Origin: Polaribacter vadi
Lineage (GTDB): Bacteria; Bacteroidota; Bacteroidia; Flavobacteriales; Flavobacteriaceae
Assembly: GCF_001761365.1 (NCBI RefSeq)
Contig: NZ_CP017477.1
Location: 3,152,001-3,216,000, forward strand
DNA: 64,000 nt
Direction: 5' to 3'
In this document: one piece after another, positions 19,668 through 27,453 of the stretch
Position numbering within the stretch: position 1 is the first letter of the stretch
Layout of the letters: every line of letters begins with the position of its first letter
Position numbers and translations under genes: made by a program
The notes under the pieces: generated by a model
The model's input: only the letters and a program-made list of their open reading frames with translations
What the model was told of the DNA's origin: nothing
Database searches by the model: none

Positions 19668-19698
19668 AAATGCCAACGTGTCATTTACGTTGGCATTT
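19668..19698 (-). terminator. Terminator of the secG transcript
   Basis: Twelve-base arms AAATGCCAACGT (19668-19679) and ACGTTGGCATTT (19687-19698), 7-nt loop, followed on the minus strand by a T run. It separates the lptE-secG group from groSL. Confidence 0.88.
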
Positions 19699-19720
19699 AT
19701 GTTATATGTCACTAAAAAAA

Positions 19721-20050
19721 TTAGTTGATTGTATCGTTTGTTGCTGGAGTGGAAGTGGTGTTTTCTATAGGAGCTGTTCCTTCTAGAGTTCTATCCAAAT
19801 TTACATCATTTTCTCCACCTCTAGGAATAGCGATGTTTGATAATAAAATTAATGCAAACATTGCAATTGCCAACGTCCAAGTTGTTCTATCTAAAAAATT
19901 ATTTGTGTTTTGCACTCCACCTAAAGATTGTGCTCCTCCACCTCCAAAAGAAGAAGATAATCCTCCACCTTTAGGATTTTGTACCATAACAATTAATATT
20001 AAGGCTATGGCTACAAATAAAATTAATACTATAAATACTGTATAACTCAT
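19721..20050 (-). CDS. secG: Preprotein translocase subunit SecG
   Basis: Protein of 109 residues with two membrane helices (about 3-23 and 58-77) around the conserved loop VMVQNPKGGGLSSSFGGGGA, diagnostic for SecG. The tail is Asn/Thr-rich. SecG assists SecYE in protein export. It starts inside the stop of the TPR gene (ATGA, 4-bp overlap), so the two are translationally coupled. Confidence 0.96.
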   Translation of the reverse strand: MSYTVFIVLILFVAIALILIVMVQNPKGGGLSSSFGGGGAQSLGGVQNTNNFLDRTTWTLAIAMFALILLSNIAIPRGGENDVNLDRTLEGTAPIENTTSTPATNDTIN

Positions 20051-20799
20051 GATTTATTTTTTTGTAAAATTTGTATTCTTTTAATTTGGTCTGCAAAGAA
20101 ACCACTTTTTTCTGGATATTTCAAAATTAAAATTCTATATGCTTGTATTGCATTTTCGTATTTTTTTTGCTCTAAATAAACTTTTGCTAAAGTCTCTGTC
20201 ATTAAAGAGGAGTCTTGTTTGTTTTTAGTAATAGAAACTGAAACACTTTTGTCTTTAGCAAGAGGCTCTATCTTAGGATTATTCTGAATAAATTTCTCTA
20301 TAATTTGCTGATTTTCATTGCTATTATTTTCTTCAGAAACCTCTCTGATAATTGGTTTTTTAGTAGATAATTGTAACCATTGATTAAAAGAGTAATTTTC
20401 AGAACTTGTAAAAGAAATTGGTTTGCCAACCTGTAATTCGTTTTCAACTTTTTCTACGGATTTTTTTTCAATAGCACTTTTTATATTGATGCTACTTTTA
20501 GAAGTTTTCTCTTCAGAAATCTTTTCGATTAATTTTTGATGAATTTCTTTTTCTGAAGTATTGAATTCTTTAGAGATGATAAAATCGAATAAAATAGTTC
20601 TATCAGTTGTGTAAGCTGCAGTTGTTTTTAATTCATTATTATATTTAAAACTATCTTGATTTTTTAATCCTTTTAAATATAAAGTTCTTGCTGCTTGAAA
20701 ATAAGGAAATTCATCTACAACCGTTTTTAATTCGGCAGTTTCTACTTGCTGAATAGGTTGTTTTTTCTCTAATATATTGATGAAACTATCTTTTTTCAA
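20047..20799 (-). CDS. Uncharacterised protein with a C-terminal tetratricopeptide-like repeat
   Basis: Protein of 250 residues, no signal peptide. The N-terminal part is lysine/glutamate-rich and helical (FPYFQAARTLYLKGLKNQ around 30-48 is the best-conserved-looking piece). The middle looks disordered. The C-terminus (about 200-245) has one recognisable TPR, ETLAKVYLEQKKYENAIQAY, then RILILKYPEKSGFFADQI. The function is unknown; a cytoplasmic scaffold role is possible. It lies between lptE and secG and overlaps secG by 4 bp, so it probably belongs to the envelope/export operon. The lptE-to-start gap is filled by a heptamer array. Confidence 0.75.
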   Translation of the reverse strand: MKKDSFINILEKKQPIQQVETAELKTVVDEFPYFQAARTLYLKGLKNQDSFKYNNELKTTAAYTTDRTILFDFIISKEFNTSEKEIHQKLIEKISEEKTSKSSINIKSAIEKKSVEKVENELQVGKPISFTSSENYSFNQWLQLSTKKPIIREVSEENNSNENQQIIEKFIQNNPKIEPLAKDKSVSVSITKNKQDSSLMTETLAKVYLEQKKYENAIQAYRILILKYPEKSGFFADQIKRIQILQKNKS

Positions 20800-20820
20800 T
20801 TTTGATTTTTTACTTTTTTA

Positions 20821-20918
20821 TTCCAACTTCCAACTTCCAACTTCCAACTTCCAACTTCCAACTTCCAACTTCCAACTTCCAACTTCCAACTTCCAACTTC
20901 CAACTTCCAACTTCCAAC
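20821..20918. repeat. Tandem array of 14 perfect 7-bp units
   Basis: TTCCAAC repeated 14 times without a mismatch (98 bp). On the minus strand it reads GTTGGAA and begins within the stop codon TAG of lptE, filling nearly all of the 118-bp gap before the TPR gene. The seven-base unit gives apparent open frames in both directions, which I regard as artefacts. Confidence 0.97.
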
Positions 20919-21412
20919 TACCACTTTGCGACAGTAGCATTAAAAATATCTTGGGTAATTCTTTCTATAATTTCATCTAAGGCAGTTTCTAAAACACCAC
21001 CAACCAATTGTGCATTTGCTGCAAAATCTGCATAAAAAGAAAAGTTTTTTTCAAAGTCATCTTTTTCATTTAATCTGTTTTCAAAACGGACATTTATAGT
21101 AACAGTTAATCTGTTTTGAGCTGCAGTTTGATCTGCAGTTCCACTCATAGGTGTAACTCTATATCCCGTAATTTCACCACTTAAATGTAAATCTGCTTTC
21201 GAGTTTGTAAGTGTTAAGTTTGTTTGACGAGTATACAAATCTTGCAAATCGTTGGTAAAACGTTGTGTTAAAACGGGTTCTACTAACTGTGCTTGATTTG
21301 GAAAAAAATCAATTTGAATTGAATCTGCATTCGTATTTACTCCAGAAAATCCATAAGCACCACAACCTATAAAAGTGGCTATTATAATAAGGGATAAAAT
21401 TATTTTCTTCAT
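20918..21412 (-). CDS. lptE: LptE-family LPS assembly lipoprotein
   Basis: Protein of 164 residues with a lipobox (ATFIGC, Cys17). The pattern GAYGFSGVNTNADSIQIDFFPNQA, then TQRFTNDLQDLYTRQTNLTL and LHLSGEITGYRVTPM, fits the Bacteroidota LptE family, which helps LptD insert LPS into the outer membrane. The final residues are AKW with a TAG stop that touches the heptamer array. It is the third gene of the miaB-to-secG run. Confidence 0.85.
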   Translation of the reverse strand: MKKIILSLIIIATFIGCGAYGFSGVNTNADSIQIDFFPNQAQLVEPVLTQRFTNDLQDLYTRQTNLTLTNSKADLHLSGEITGYRVTPMSGTADQTAAQNRLTVTINVRFENRLNEKDDFEKNFSFYADFAANAQLVGGVLETALDEIIERITQDIFNATVAKW

Positions 21413-21420
21413 AATTTATT

Positions 21421-21441
21421 GTTCAAAGTTCAAAGTTCAAA
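21421..21441 (-). repeat. Short heptameric tract before lptE
   Basis: Minus strand TTTGAAC twice, then a decayed AATAAAT, immediately before the lptE ATG at 21412. Same 7-nt period and AACT core (GAACTTT) as the other tracts in this window. Confidence 0.5.
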
Positions 21442-21485
21442 ATTTCGAGTATCAATGAAAACTCGGAATTATAAATCTTGAATTA

Positions 21486-22709
21486 TTAAAGATCGTATTG
21501 TTTAATTTTTCTATATAAAGTTCTCTCAGAAATCCCTAATTCTTTCGCTGCTAATTTACGTTTATTGTTGTTTTTTTCTAAAGATTTTTTTATCATTTCA
21601 ATCTCCTTTTCTTGTAAAGATAAAGATTCGTCTTCTTCAATAGTCTCAATAAAATCATAATCTTTATCAGTAGAAGAATTTTGAGGAATATTCATCACTT
21701 CAATATCACTGTCTTTTAATTCTTTATTGCTGTAGATTTTTTCTAATAAATGGTGGTTTTCCTCTTGAACCTCTTCAATGTTTCCATTCCTCATTAAATC
21801 TAACGTCAATTTTTTTAAATCGTTGATATCATTTCTCATATCAAACAAAATCTTGTACATGATATCGCGTTCTGTAGAAAAATCATTTTCTTTTTTACTA
21901 CCAACCACTGCTGGAAAATTACCTTTATTATTAGGCAAGTAATGTTGTAGTTTTTGTGCAGAAACCACTCTTTCTTCTTCAATTACTGAAATTTGTTCTG
22001 CTAAATTTTTAAGCTGACGAATGTTTCCTGGAAAACGATAATTTAATAGAATAGCGACTGCATTTTCATCTAAACGAATGGAAGGCATTCTATATTTTTG
22101 AGCAAAATCTGCTGCAAACTTTCTAAAAAGTAAATGAATATCTTCATTTCTATCTCTTAAAGCTGGTAAATGAATTTCTACAGTACTTAATCTGTAATAT
22201 AAATCTTCTCTAAATTTTTCTTTATTAATTGCATCCTGCATGTTTACATTGGTTGCAGCAACAATTCTAACATTCGTTTTTAATACTTTGGATGAACCTA
22301 CTTTTATAAACTCACCATTTTCCAACACGCGTAACAAACGTACTTGGGTTGTTAAGGGTAATTCACCAACTTCATCTAAAAAAATAGTTCCACCATCAGC
22401 AACTTCAAAATATCCTTTTCTGTCTTGTGTTGCACCTGTAAAAGCACCTTTTTCATGTCCAAAAAGTTCGCTATCTATAGTTCCTTCTGGAATTGCACCA
22501 CAGTTTACAGCAATATATTTTGCGTGTTTTCTGTGTGATAATGAATGTACTATTTTCGGAATATTTTCTTTACCAACACCACTTTCTCCAGTTACCAAAA
22601 CAGAAATATCTGTAGGGGCAACTCTAACCGCTTTTTCTAAAGCTCTGTTTAAGTGAATATCGTTTCCAATAATTCCAAAACGTTGTTTTAATGCTTGTAT
22701 GTTTTCCAT
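21486..22709 (-). CDS. Sigma-54-interacting AAA+ transcription activator
   Basis: Protein of 407 residues made of an AAA+ domain (about 13-245) and a Fis-type HTH at the C-terminus (about 365-405, KRKLAAKELGISERTLYRKI). Visible motifs: Walker A GESGVGKE (41-48), the sigma-54 contact loop GAFTGA (88-93), Walker B TIFLDE (108-113) and the R-finger region. It remodels RNA polymerase holding RpoN. It has no N-terminal receiver or sensor domain, so the signal input is not visible. It lies 73 bp upstream of lptE and 48 bp after the YcxB-like gene. Confidence 0.93.
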   Translation of the reverse strand: MENIQALKQRFGIIGNDIHLNRALEKAVRVAPTDISVLVTGESGVGKENIPKIVHSLSHRKHAKYIAVNCGAIPEGTIDSELFGHEKGAFTGATQDRKGYFEVADGGTIFLDEVGELPLTTQVRLLRVLENGEFIKVGSSKVLKTNVRIVAATNVNMQDAINKEKFREDLYYRLSTVEIHLPALRDRNEDIHLLFRKFAADFAQKYRMPSIRLDENAVAILLNYRFPGNIRQLKNLAEQISVIEEERVVSAQKLQHYLPNNKGNFPAVVGSKKENDFSTERDIMYKILFDMRNDINDLKKLTLDLMRNGNIEEVQEENHHLLEKIYSNKELKDSDIEVMNIPQNSSTDKDYDFIETIEEDESLSLQEKEIEMIKKSLEKNNNKRKLAAKELGISERTLYRKIKQYDL

Positions 22710-22723
22710 TTAGCCGCTTTTAA

Positions 22724-22740
22724 TTTCCCTAAAGGGGAAA
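22724..22740. repeat. Short palindrome, 3-prime side of the YcxB-like gene
   Basis: TTTCCCTAAAGGGGAAA: near-perfect palindrome in the 48-bp gap between the YcxB-like gene and the sigma-54 activator. Confidence 0.6.
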
Positions 22741-22757
22741 AATACTCTTGTGTTATT

Positions 22758-23252
22758 TTAAAAGTTCAAACTTTTTATTAAAAGTTTGAATTCATTCAAT
22801 TCTTCTATTGTAAAGAAACTCTTATTTATATATGAATCTAAACCACTAATATTTTTCAAAACAAAATATTTTTTATATTCTTTAATAGATTTTATTTTGT
22901 TCCATTCTGTGAAAAATTGAACAGATTTACTACTGCTTGAAATTCCTTTATTATTATAAACAATTATTGTTTCTTCCTTTAATAAATAATTTTTATCAAA
23001 ACTTTTTTTCAATCCAATATAGAATCCAAAAGGAAATATCAGAAAGACTATAAGTGGAAAAATTATATTGGTTGTAGGTATTCCACTTTCATAAATACTT
23101 TTGTTGAAAACATATAATATATTAAAAATTAGCATTCCACTAGCCATTAATAATACTAACCAGGTTCCCCAAGATTTAAATATTTTCTGTTTTACAGGTA
23201 ATATAAAGTCCTTAAAAGAGTAGTTTACCTTAATTTTTATTTCTTTTTCCAT
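22758..23252 (-). CDS. YcxB-like membrane protein
   Basis: Protein of 164 residues with two membrane helices (about 29-50 and 63-84) and a cytoplasmic beta-rich C-terminal part containing FFTEWNKIKSIKEYKKYFVLK and FFTIEELNEFKLLIKSL. The layout (two helices, then W..I..I.E...YF.L) resembles the YcxB-like C-terminal domain family of unknown function. It interrupts the run from miaB to the sigma-54 activator and is flanked by two short palindromes, which hints at insertion. Function unknown. Confidence 0.65.
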   Translation of the reverse strand: MEKEIKIKVNYSFKDFILPVKQKIFKSWGTWLVLLMASGMLIFNILYVFNKSIYESGIPTTNIIFPLIVFLIFPFGFYIGLKKSFDKNYLLKEETIIVYNNKGISSSSKSVQFFTEWNKIKSIKEYKKYFVLKNISGLDSYINKSFFTIEELNEFKLLIKSLNF

Positions 23253-23289
23253 TATTTAAATTAAAAATAAATTTCATAATATTGGAGTT

Positions 23290-23319
23290 CCTTCCCTTTG
23301 GGAAGGTTAGGATGGGCTG
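23290..23319. repeat. Short palindrome with conserved tail, 5-prime side of the YcxB-like gene
   Basis: CCTTCCCTTTGGGAAGG (23290-23306), a perfect 7-bp-arm palindrome, followed by TTAGGATGGGCTG. From memory this combination recurs between genes in many Flavobacteriaceae genomes. Confidence 0.65.
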
Positions 23320-23322
23320 TTT

Positions 23323-24777
23323 TTAATTATTTTCAGAATACCCAACAACAGTTCCTTTTAAAGTAGCTGATGTACAATCTTCAATTTTAACCATTACAAA
23401 ATCACCTAATTTATAATCACCTTTATCAAAAACAGCCACTGTATTTTGCGTATTTCTTCCTTTCCATTCATTAGGATTTTTCTTTGAAGTACCTTCAATT
23501 AAAAACTCTTCTATTTTTCCTAAATGTTGTTGTGTTCTAAATAATGCGTGTTCTTGTTGTAAGTCGATAATTTCCTGTAAACGTCTTTTTTTGATAGCAA
23601 AAGGCACATCATCCTCCATTTTGTTACCTGCTAAAGTTCCTGGTCTTTCAGAATACGCAAACATAAAACCAAAGTCGTATTTTACATATTTCATCAACTC
23701 TAAAGTATCTTGATGATCCTGTTCAGTTTCACCACAAAAACCAACAATCATATCTTGAGATAAAGACATTTCTGGAATAATCTTAAAAATGTTATCCACC
23801 AATTCCATATATTCTTCACGAGTATGTTGTCTATTCATAGCTTTTAACATGGCATTACTTCCACTTTGAACAGGTAAATGCAAATATTTACAAATATTTT
23901 TATGTTTAGCCATTACATGAATTACATCTAAACTCATATCTTGAGGATTAGATGTAGAAAAACGAAAACGTGTTTTTGGAAATTTTGTAGCACACATATC
24001 TAGCAACTCTGCAAAACCGATAGCAGTTGCTTGTTGCATTTCAGAAGCTTTTTTAAAGTCTTTCTTTAAACCTCCTCCATACCATAAAAAGCTATCTACA
24101 TTTTGTCCAAGTAGTGTAATTTCTTTAAAGTTTTTATCAACCATTTGTTGAATTTCCTCTAAGATACTTTTTGGATCTCTACTTCTTTCTCTTCCTCTTG
24201 TAAAAGGAACCACACAAAAAGTACACATATTGTCACAACCTCTTGTGATAGACACAAATGCAGTAACTCCATTAGAATTTAATCTTACAGGAGAAATATC
24301 TCCATACGTTTCTTCTTTAGATAAAATAACATTTACAGCGTCTCTGCCTTCGTAAACTTCTTCTAGTAAGTTTGGTAAATCTTTGTAGGCATCTGGCCCA
24401 ACAACTAAATCAACAATTTTTTCTTCCTCTAAAAATTTTTCTTTTAAACGTTCAGCCATGCATCCTAAAACACCAACTTTCATGTTTTTGTTTACTTGTT
24501 TTACAGCATTATATTTCTGTAATCTTTTTCTGACTGAAGTCTCAGCTTTTTCCCTGATTGAACAGGTGTTTACCAAGACCAAATCTGCTTCTTCTAAAAT
24601 ATTTGTGGTGTTATACCCCTCTTTATCTAAAATTGCAGCAACAATTTCACTATCATTCATATTCATTTGACAGCCATAGCTTTCAATAAATAGTTTTTTA
24701 GTGTTTTCCTTTTTATTTTCAGTAATCAACGCTTTTCCCTGAACTTTTTCGTCAATAACTTTTTCAATTTGTTCCAT
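23323..24777 (-). CDS. miaB: tRNA-2-methylthio-N6-dimethylallyladenosine synthase
   Basis: Protein of 484 residues. The N-terminal methylthiotransferase domain holds the auxiliary cluster cysteines C36, C72 and C106; the radical-SAM domain has C181, C185 and C188 (GCDNMCTFC); a TRAM domain ends the protein (about 410-480). It adds the methylthio group to i6A37 of tRNAs that read codons starting with U. YGCQMNMNDSE and HLPVQSGSN are typical of MiaB. It opens the minus-strand run toward secG, behind a TATATTTG box. Confidence 0.97.
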   Translation of the reverse strand: MEQIEKVIDEKVQGKALITENKKENTKKLFIESYGCQMNMNDSEIVAAILDKEGYNTTNILEEADLVLVNTCSIREKAETSVRKRLQKYNAVKQVNKNMKVGVLGCMAERLKEKFLEEEKIVDLVVGPDAYKDLPNLLEEVYEGRDAVNVILSKEETYGDISPVRLNSNGVTAFVSITRGCDNMCTFCVVPFTRGRERSRDPKSILEEIQQMVDKNFKEITLLGQNVDSFLWYGGGLKKDFKKASEMQQATAIGFAELLDMCATKFPKTRFRFSTSNPQDMSLDVIHVMAKHKNICKYLHLPVQSGSNAMLKAMNRQHTREEYMELVDNIFKIIPEMSLSQDMIVGFCGETEQDHQDTLELMKYVKYDFGFMFAYSERPGTLAGNKMEDDVPFAIKKRRLQEIIDLQQEHALFRTQQHLGKIEEFLIEGTSKKNPNEWKGRNTQNTVAVFDKGDYKLGDFVMVKIEDCTSATLKGTVVGYSENN

Positions 24778-24794
24778 AATAAAAAAATGAACTG

Positions 24795-24802
24795 CAAATA
24801 TA
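24795..24802 (-). promoter_or_regulatory. Putative -7 box of miaB
   Basis: TATATTTG on the minus strand, 17 nt upstream of the miaB ATG. No TTG at the ideal -33 distance. Confidence 0.45.
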
Positions 24803-25065
24803 CAACCAAAATTGAAAAATAAATGACATATTGGCAGAAAACAAAAATTTACTTTTAATTAAGTTATGTTCATTCTTTCTGTTTAAAATTTATAGATTTG
24901 AGAGTTAAATAAATTCGATTCTCAAAAAAAACTACTATTTTAGTTTTATTGATTGCTTTTTGTAATAAAAAAAACAATTGAAAATTTTTTAAACCTTATC
25001 TTTTAAAAATTAAAATAAGAATTTCTAGAAAAAAACTGAAACTATAAACCTGAAACAATTAAAAA

Positions 25066-26556
25066 ATGAGCAAATATATTTTAGCATTAGACCAAGGAAC
25101 AACAAGTTCTAGAGCCATCGTTTTTGATAAAAAAGGAAAAATTAGATCAGTCGCTCAAAAAGAGTTTACTCAGATTTTTCCACAACCAGGTTGGGTAGAG
25201 CATGATGCTGTAGAAATTTGGTCTACACAAGCAGGAGTTGCTGCAGAAGCAATTGCAAGTAAAGGTTTAGAAATGGAGAATATTGCAGCAATCGGAATTA
25301 CAAATCAACGTGAAACTGTGGTTGTTTGGGATAAAAATACAGGCAAACCTGTTTACAATGCGATTGTTTGGCAAGATAAAAGAACTTCTGATTATTGTGA
25401 TGAATTAAGAGCAGCTGGAAAAGCGGATATGATTACCGAAAAAACAGGTTTAATTGTCGATTCTTATTTTTCTGGAACCAAAGTAAAATGGATTTTAGAT
25501 AATGTTGAAGGCGCAAGAGAACGTGCAGAAAAAGGAGATTTATTATTAGGAACCATCGATACTTGGTTAGTTTGGAATTTTTCTAAAAAGAAAAAACACA
25601 TTACAGATGTTACAAATGCCTCTAGAACCTTATTATTCAATATAAATACAATGGCTTGGGATGATGAATTGTTAGAATTGCTAACAATTCCAAAATCGAT
25701 GTTGCCAGAAGTAAAGCAATCAAGTGAAATTTACGGACATACAAAGTCCACTTTTTTTAACTGTAATATTCCAATTGCAGGAATTGCTGGAGATCAACAA
25801 GCTGCACTTTTTGGGCAAATGTGTACCAAAAAAGGAATGGTAAAAAATACGTATGGAACAGGTTGTTTTATGTTGATGAATATTGGAGACAAGCCCATAA
25901 AATCTAAAAATAATTTATTAACCACAGTTGCTTGGAAAATCAACAATAAAACAACGTATGCTTTTGAAGGGAGTGTTTTTATTGCTGGTGCTGCAGTTCA
26001 ATGGTTAAGAGATGGTTTAAAAATAATAAGAAACTCATCTGAAGTTGAAGCGTTAGCAAATTCAGTAAAAGATTCTGATGGCGTTTATTTTGTGCCATCA
26101 TTTGCAGGTTTAGGTGCTCCATATTGGAATCAAAAAGCACAAGGAACAATTTTTGGGTTAACAAGAGGTACTACAGATGCGCATATTGCAAGAGCAACTT
26201 TAGATGCTATTGCATATCAATCTATGGATATTTTAAAAGCGATGGAAGCTGATGCTGAAATTAAGATTAAAGAACTTAGAGTTGATGGTGGAGCTACTGT
26301 AAATAATACATTAATGCAGTTTCAAGCAGATGTTTTAAACACAAAAACGATTAGACCAAAAGTGGTGGAAACTACAGCAATGGGTGCTGCTTTTTTAGCA
26401 GGTTTAGCAGTTGGTTTCTGGGAAAATGAACAAGAAATTCAAGAAATTTGGCAAATAGATCAAGAATTTGAACCAACAGAAGAAAGAGAAAAAATAGATA
26501 AGAATATTAAAGGTTGGTATAAAGCAGTGAAAGCTTTAGAATTTTGGACTAAATAG
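25066..26556 (+). CDS. glpK: Glycerol kinase
   Basis: Protein of 496 residues, standard for FGGY-family glycerol kinase. It begins [20 protein letters not shown] (phosphate-binding loop), with QTG-equivalent [38 protein letters not shown] and [12 protein letters not shown]. It phosphorylates glycerol to glycerol-3-phosphate with ATP. The aquaporin-type glycerol channel follows 136 bp later, then a PUL regulator. No glpD is in the window. The 288-bp upstream gap has a TAGATTTG box at 24893-24900 and a hairpin (TTTGAGA/TCTCAAA, 24897-24926) that could be a control site. Confidence 0.97.
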   Translation: MSKYILALDQGTTSSRAIVFDKKGKIRSVAQKEFTQIFPQPGWVEHDAVEIWSTQAGVAAEAIASKGLEMENIAAIGITNQRETVVVWDKNTGKPVYNAIVWQDKRTSDYCDELRAAGKADMITEKTGLIVDSYFSGTKVKWILDNVEGARERAEKGDLLLGTIDTWLVWNFSKKKKHITDVTNASRTLLFNINTMAWDDELLELLTIPKSMLPEVKQSSEIYGHTKSTFFNCNIPIAGIAGDQQAALFGQMCTKKGMVKNTYGTGCFMLMNIGDKPIKSKNNLLTTVAWKINNKTTYAFEGSVFIAGAAVQWLRDGLKIIRNSSEVEALANSVKDSDGVYFVPSFAGLGAPYWNQKAQGTIFGLTRGTTDAHIARATLDAIAYQSMDILKAMEADAEIKIKELRVDGGATVNNTLMQFQADVLNTKTIRPKVVETTAMGAAFLAGLAVGFWENEQEIQEIWQIDQEFEPTEEREKIDKNIKGWYKAVKALEFWTK

Positions 26557-26581
26557 GGTTTTCTTTAATAGAGAAAATATA

Positions 26582-26623
26582 GAACAGAGAACAGAGAACA
26601 GAGAATAGAGAAGAGAAAGAAGA
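26582..26623 (+). repeat. Heptameric tract between glpK and glpF
   Basis: GAACAGA three times exactly, then GAATAGA, GAAGAGA, AAGAAGA: six units with a 7-bp period that decay to the right. It lies about 25 bp after the glpK stop. Confidence 0.75.
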
Positions 26624-26692
26624 GAAAAAGAGAGCAGTAAAATTTCGCTTTTTTTAACAAAAACAAGAATCATTATAAATCTAAAGGCTAAA

Positions 26693-27436
26693 TTGATGAC
26701 ACCATTTATAGCAGAAATTATAGGAACTTTTTTATTGATCCTTTTAGGAGCAGGAGTAGTTGCAAACGTAGTTTTAGAAAAAACAAAATCGAACGATTTA
26801 GGTTGGATGGTTATCACAACTGCTTGGGGCTTTGCTGTTTTTGTAGGTGTTTCTGTTGCTGGGCCAATTAGTGGAGCACATTTAAATCCAGCAGTAAGTA
26901 TTGGTTTGGCAGTTGCAGGAAAATTCGATTGGAGTTTGGTTTTAGAATATGTAATTGCTCAATTTATTGGAGCAATGTTAGGTGCCTTTTTTGCTTGGCT
27001 AATTTATAGAGATCATTTTAAAGCCACTGAAAATGGCGACTTAAAGAAAGCTATTTTTTGTACATCACCAGCAATAAGAAATTATTCCAGCAATTTAATT
27101 AGTGAGATTATTGGTTGTTTTGTGTTGGTTTTTGTGGTTTTATATTTTACAGACGCTAATTTAAATGATGCTGAAAATGGTATAATTCCTATTGGTTTAG
27201 GATCTTTAGGTGCTTTGCCTGTTGCTATTTTGGTTTGGGTTATTGGTTTATCTTTAGGAGGTACAACTGGTTATGCCATAAACCCTGCAAGAGATTTGGG
27301 GCCAAGAATTATACATGCAATTCTACCAATAAAAAATAAAGTTTCTAATGATTGGAGCTATGCTTGGATTCCTGTTTTAGGGCCAATTATTGGAGCAGTT
27401 TTAGCAGCTGGTTTATTTTTGATATTATCAACCTAA
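26693..27436 (+). CDS. glpF: Glycerol facilitator (MIP-family channel)
   Basis: Protein of 247 residues with six hydrophobic segments and the two half-helix motifs of the MIP family: SGAHLNPAVSIG (near residue 64-75) and GYAINPARDLGPR (near 194-206). The D after the second NPAR marks the glycerol-conducting (aquaglyceroporin) branch rather than water-only channels. It lets glycerol cross the inner membrane for GlpK. The regulator begins 17 bp after its stop, tying the glycerol genes to the polysaccharide locus. Confidence 0.93.
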   Translation: MMTPFIAEIIGTFLLILLGAGVVANVVLEKTKSNDLGWMVITTAWGFAVFVGVSVAGPISGAHLNPAVSIGLAVAGKFDWSLVLEYVIAQFIGAMLGAFFAWLIYRDHFKATENGDLKKAIFCTSPAIRNYSSNLISEIIGCFVLVFVVLYFTDANLNDAENGIIPIGLGSLGALPVAILVWVIGLSLGGTTGYAINPARDLGPRIIHAILPIKNKVSNDWSYAWIPVLGPIIGAVLAAGLFLILST

Positions 27437-27453
27437 AAATATATAGAAAAAAG

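Noticed and set aside
20821..20918. Possible CRISPR array
   Set aside because: The unit is only 7 bp with no spacers and there are no cas genes.
20777..21035. Plus-strand frames encoding QLPTSNF-type repeats
   Set aside because: They are the translated 7-bp array read in different frames, not proteins under selection.
25979..26164. Antisense frame inside glpK
   Set aside because: It is a shadow of a conserved enzyme gene, with no start signal.
27352..27453. Upstream extension of the propeller/HTH regulator
   Set aside because: It overlaps the end of glpF and would put charged residues before the signal peptide; the ATG at 27454 gives a clean one.
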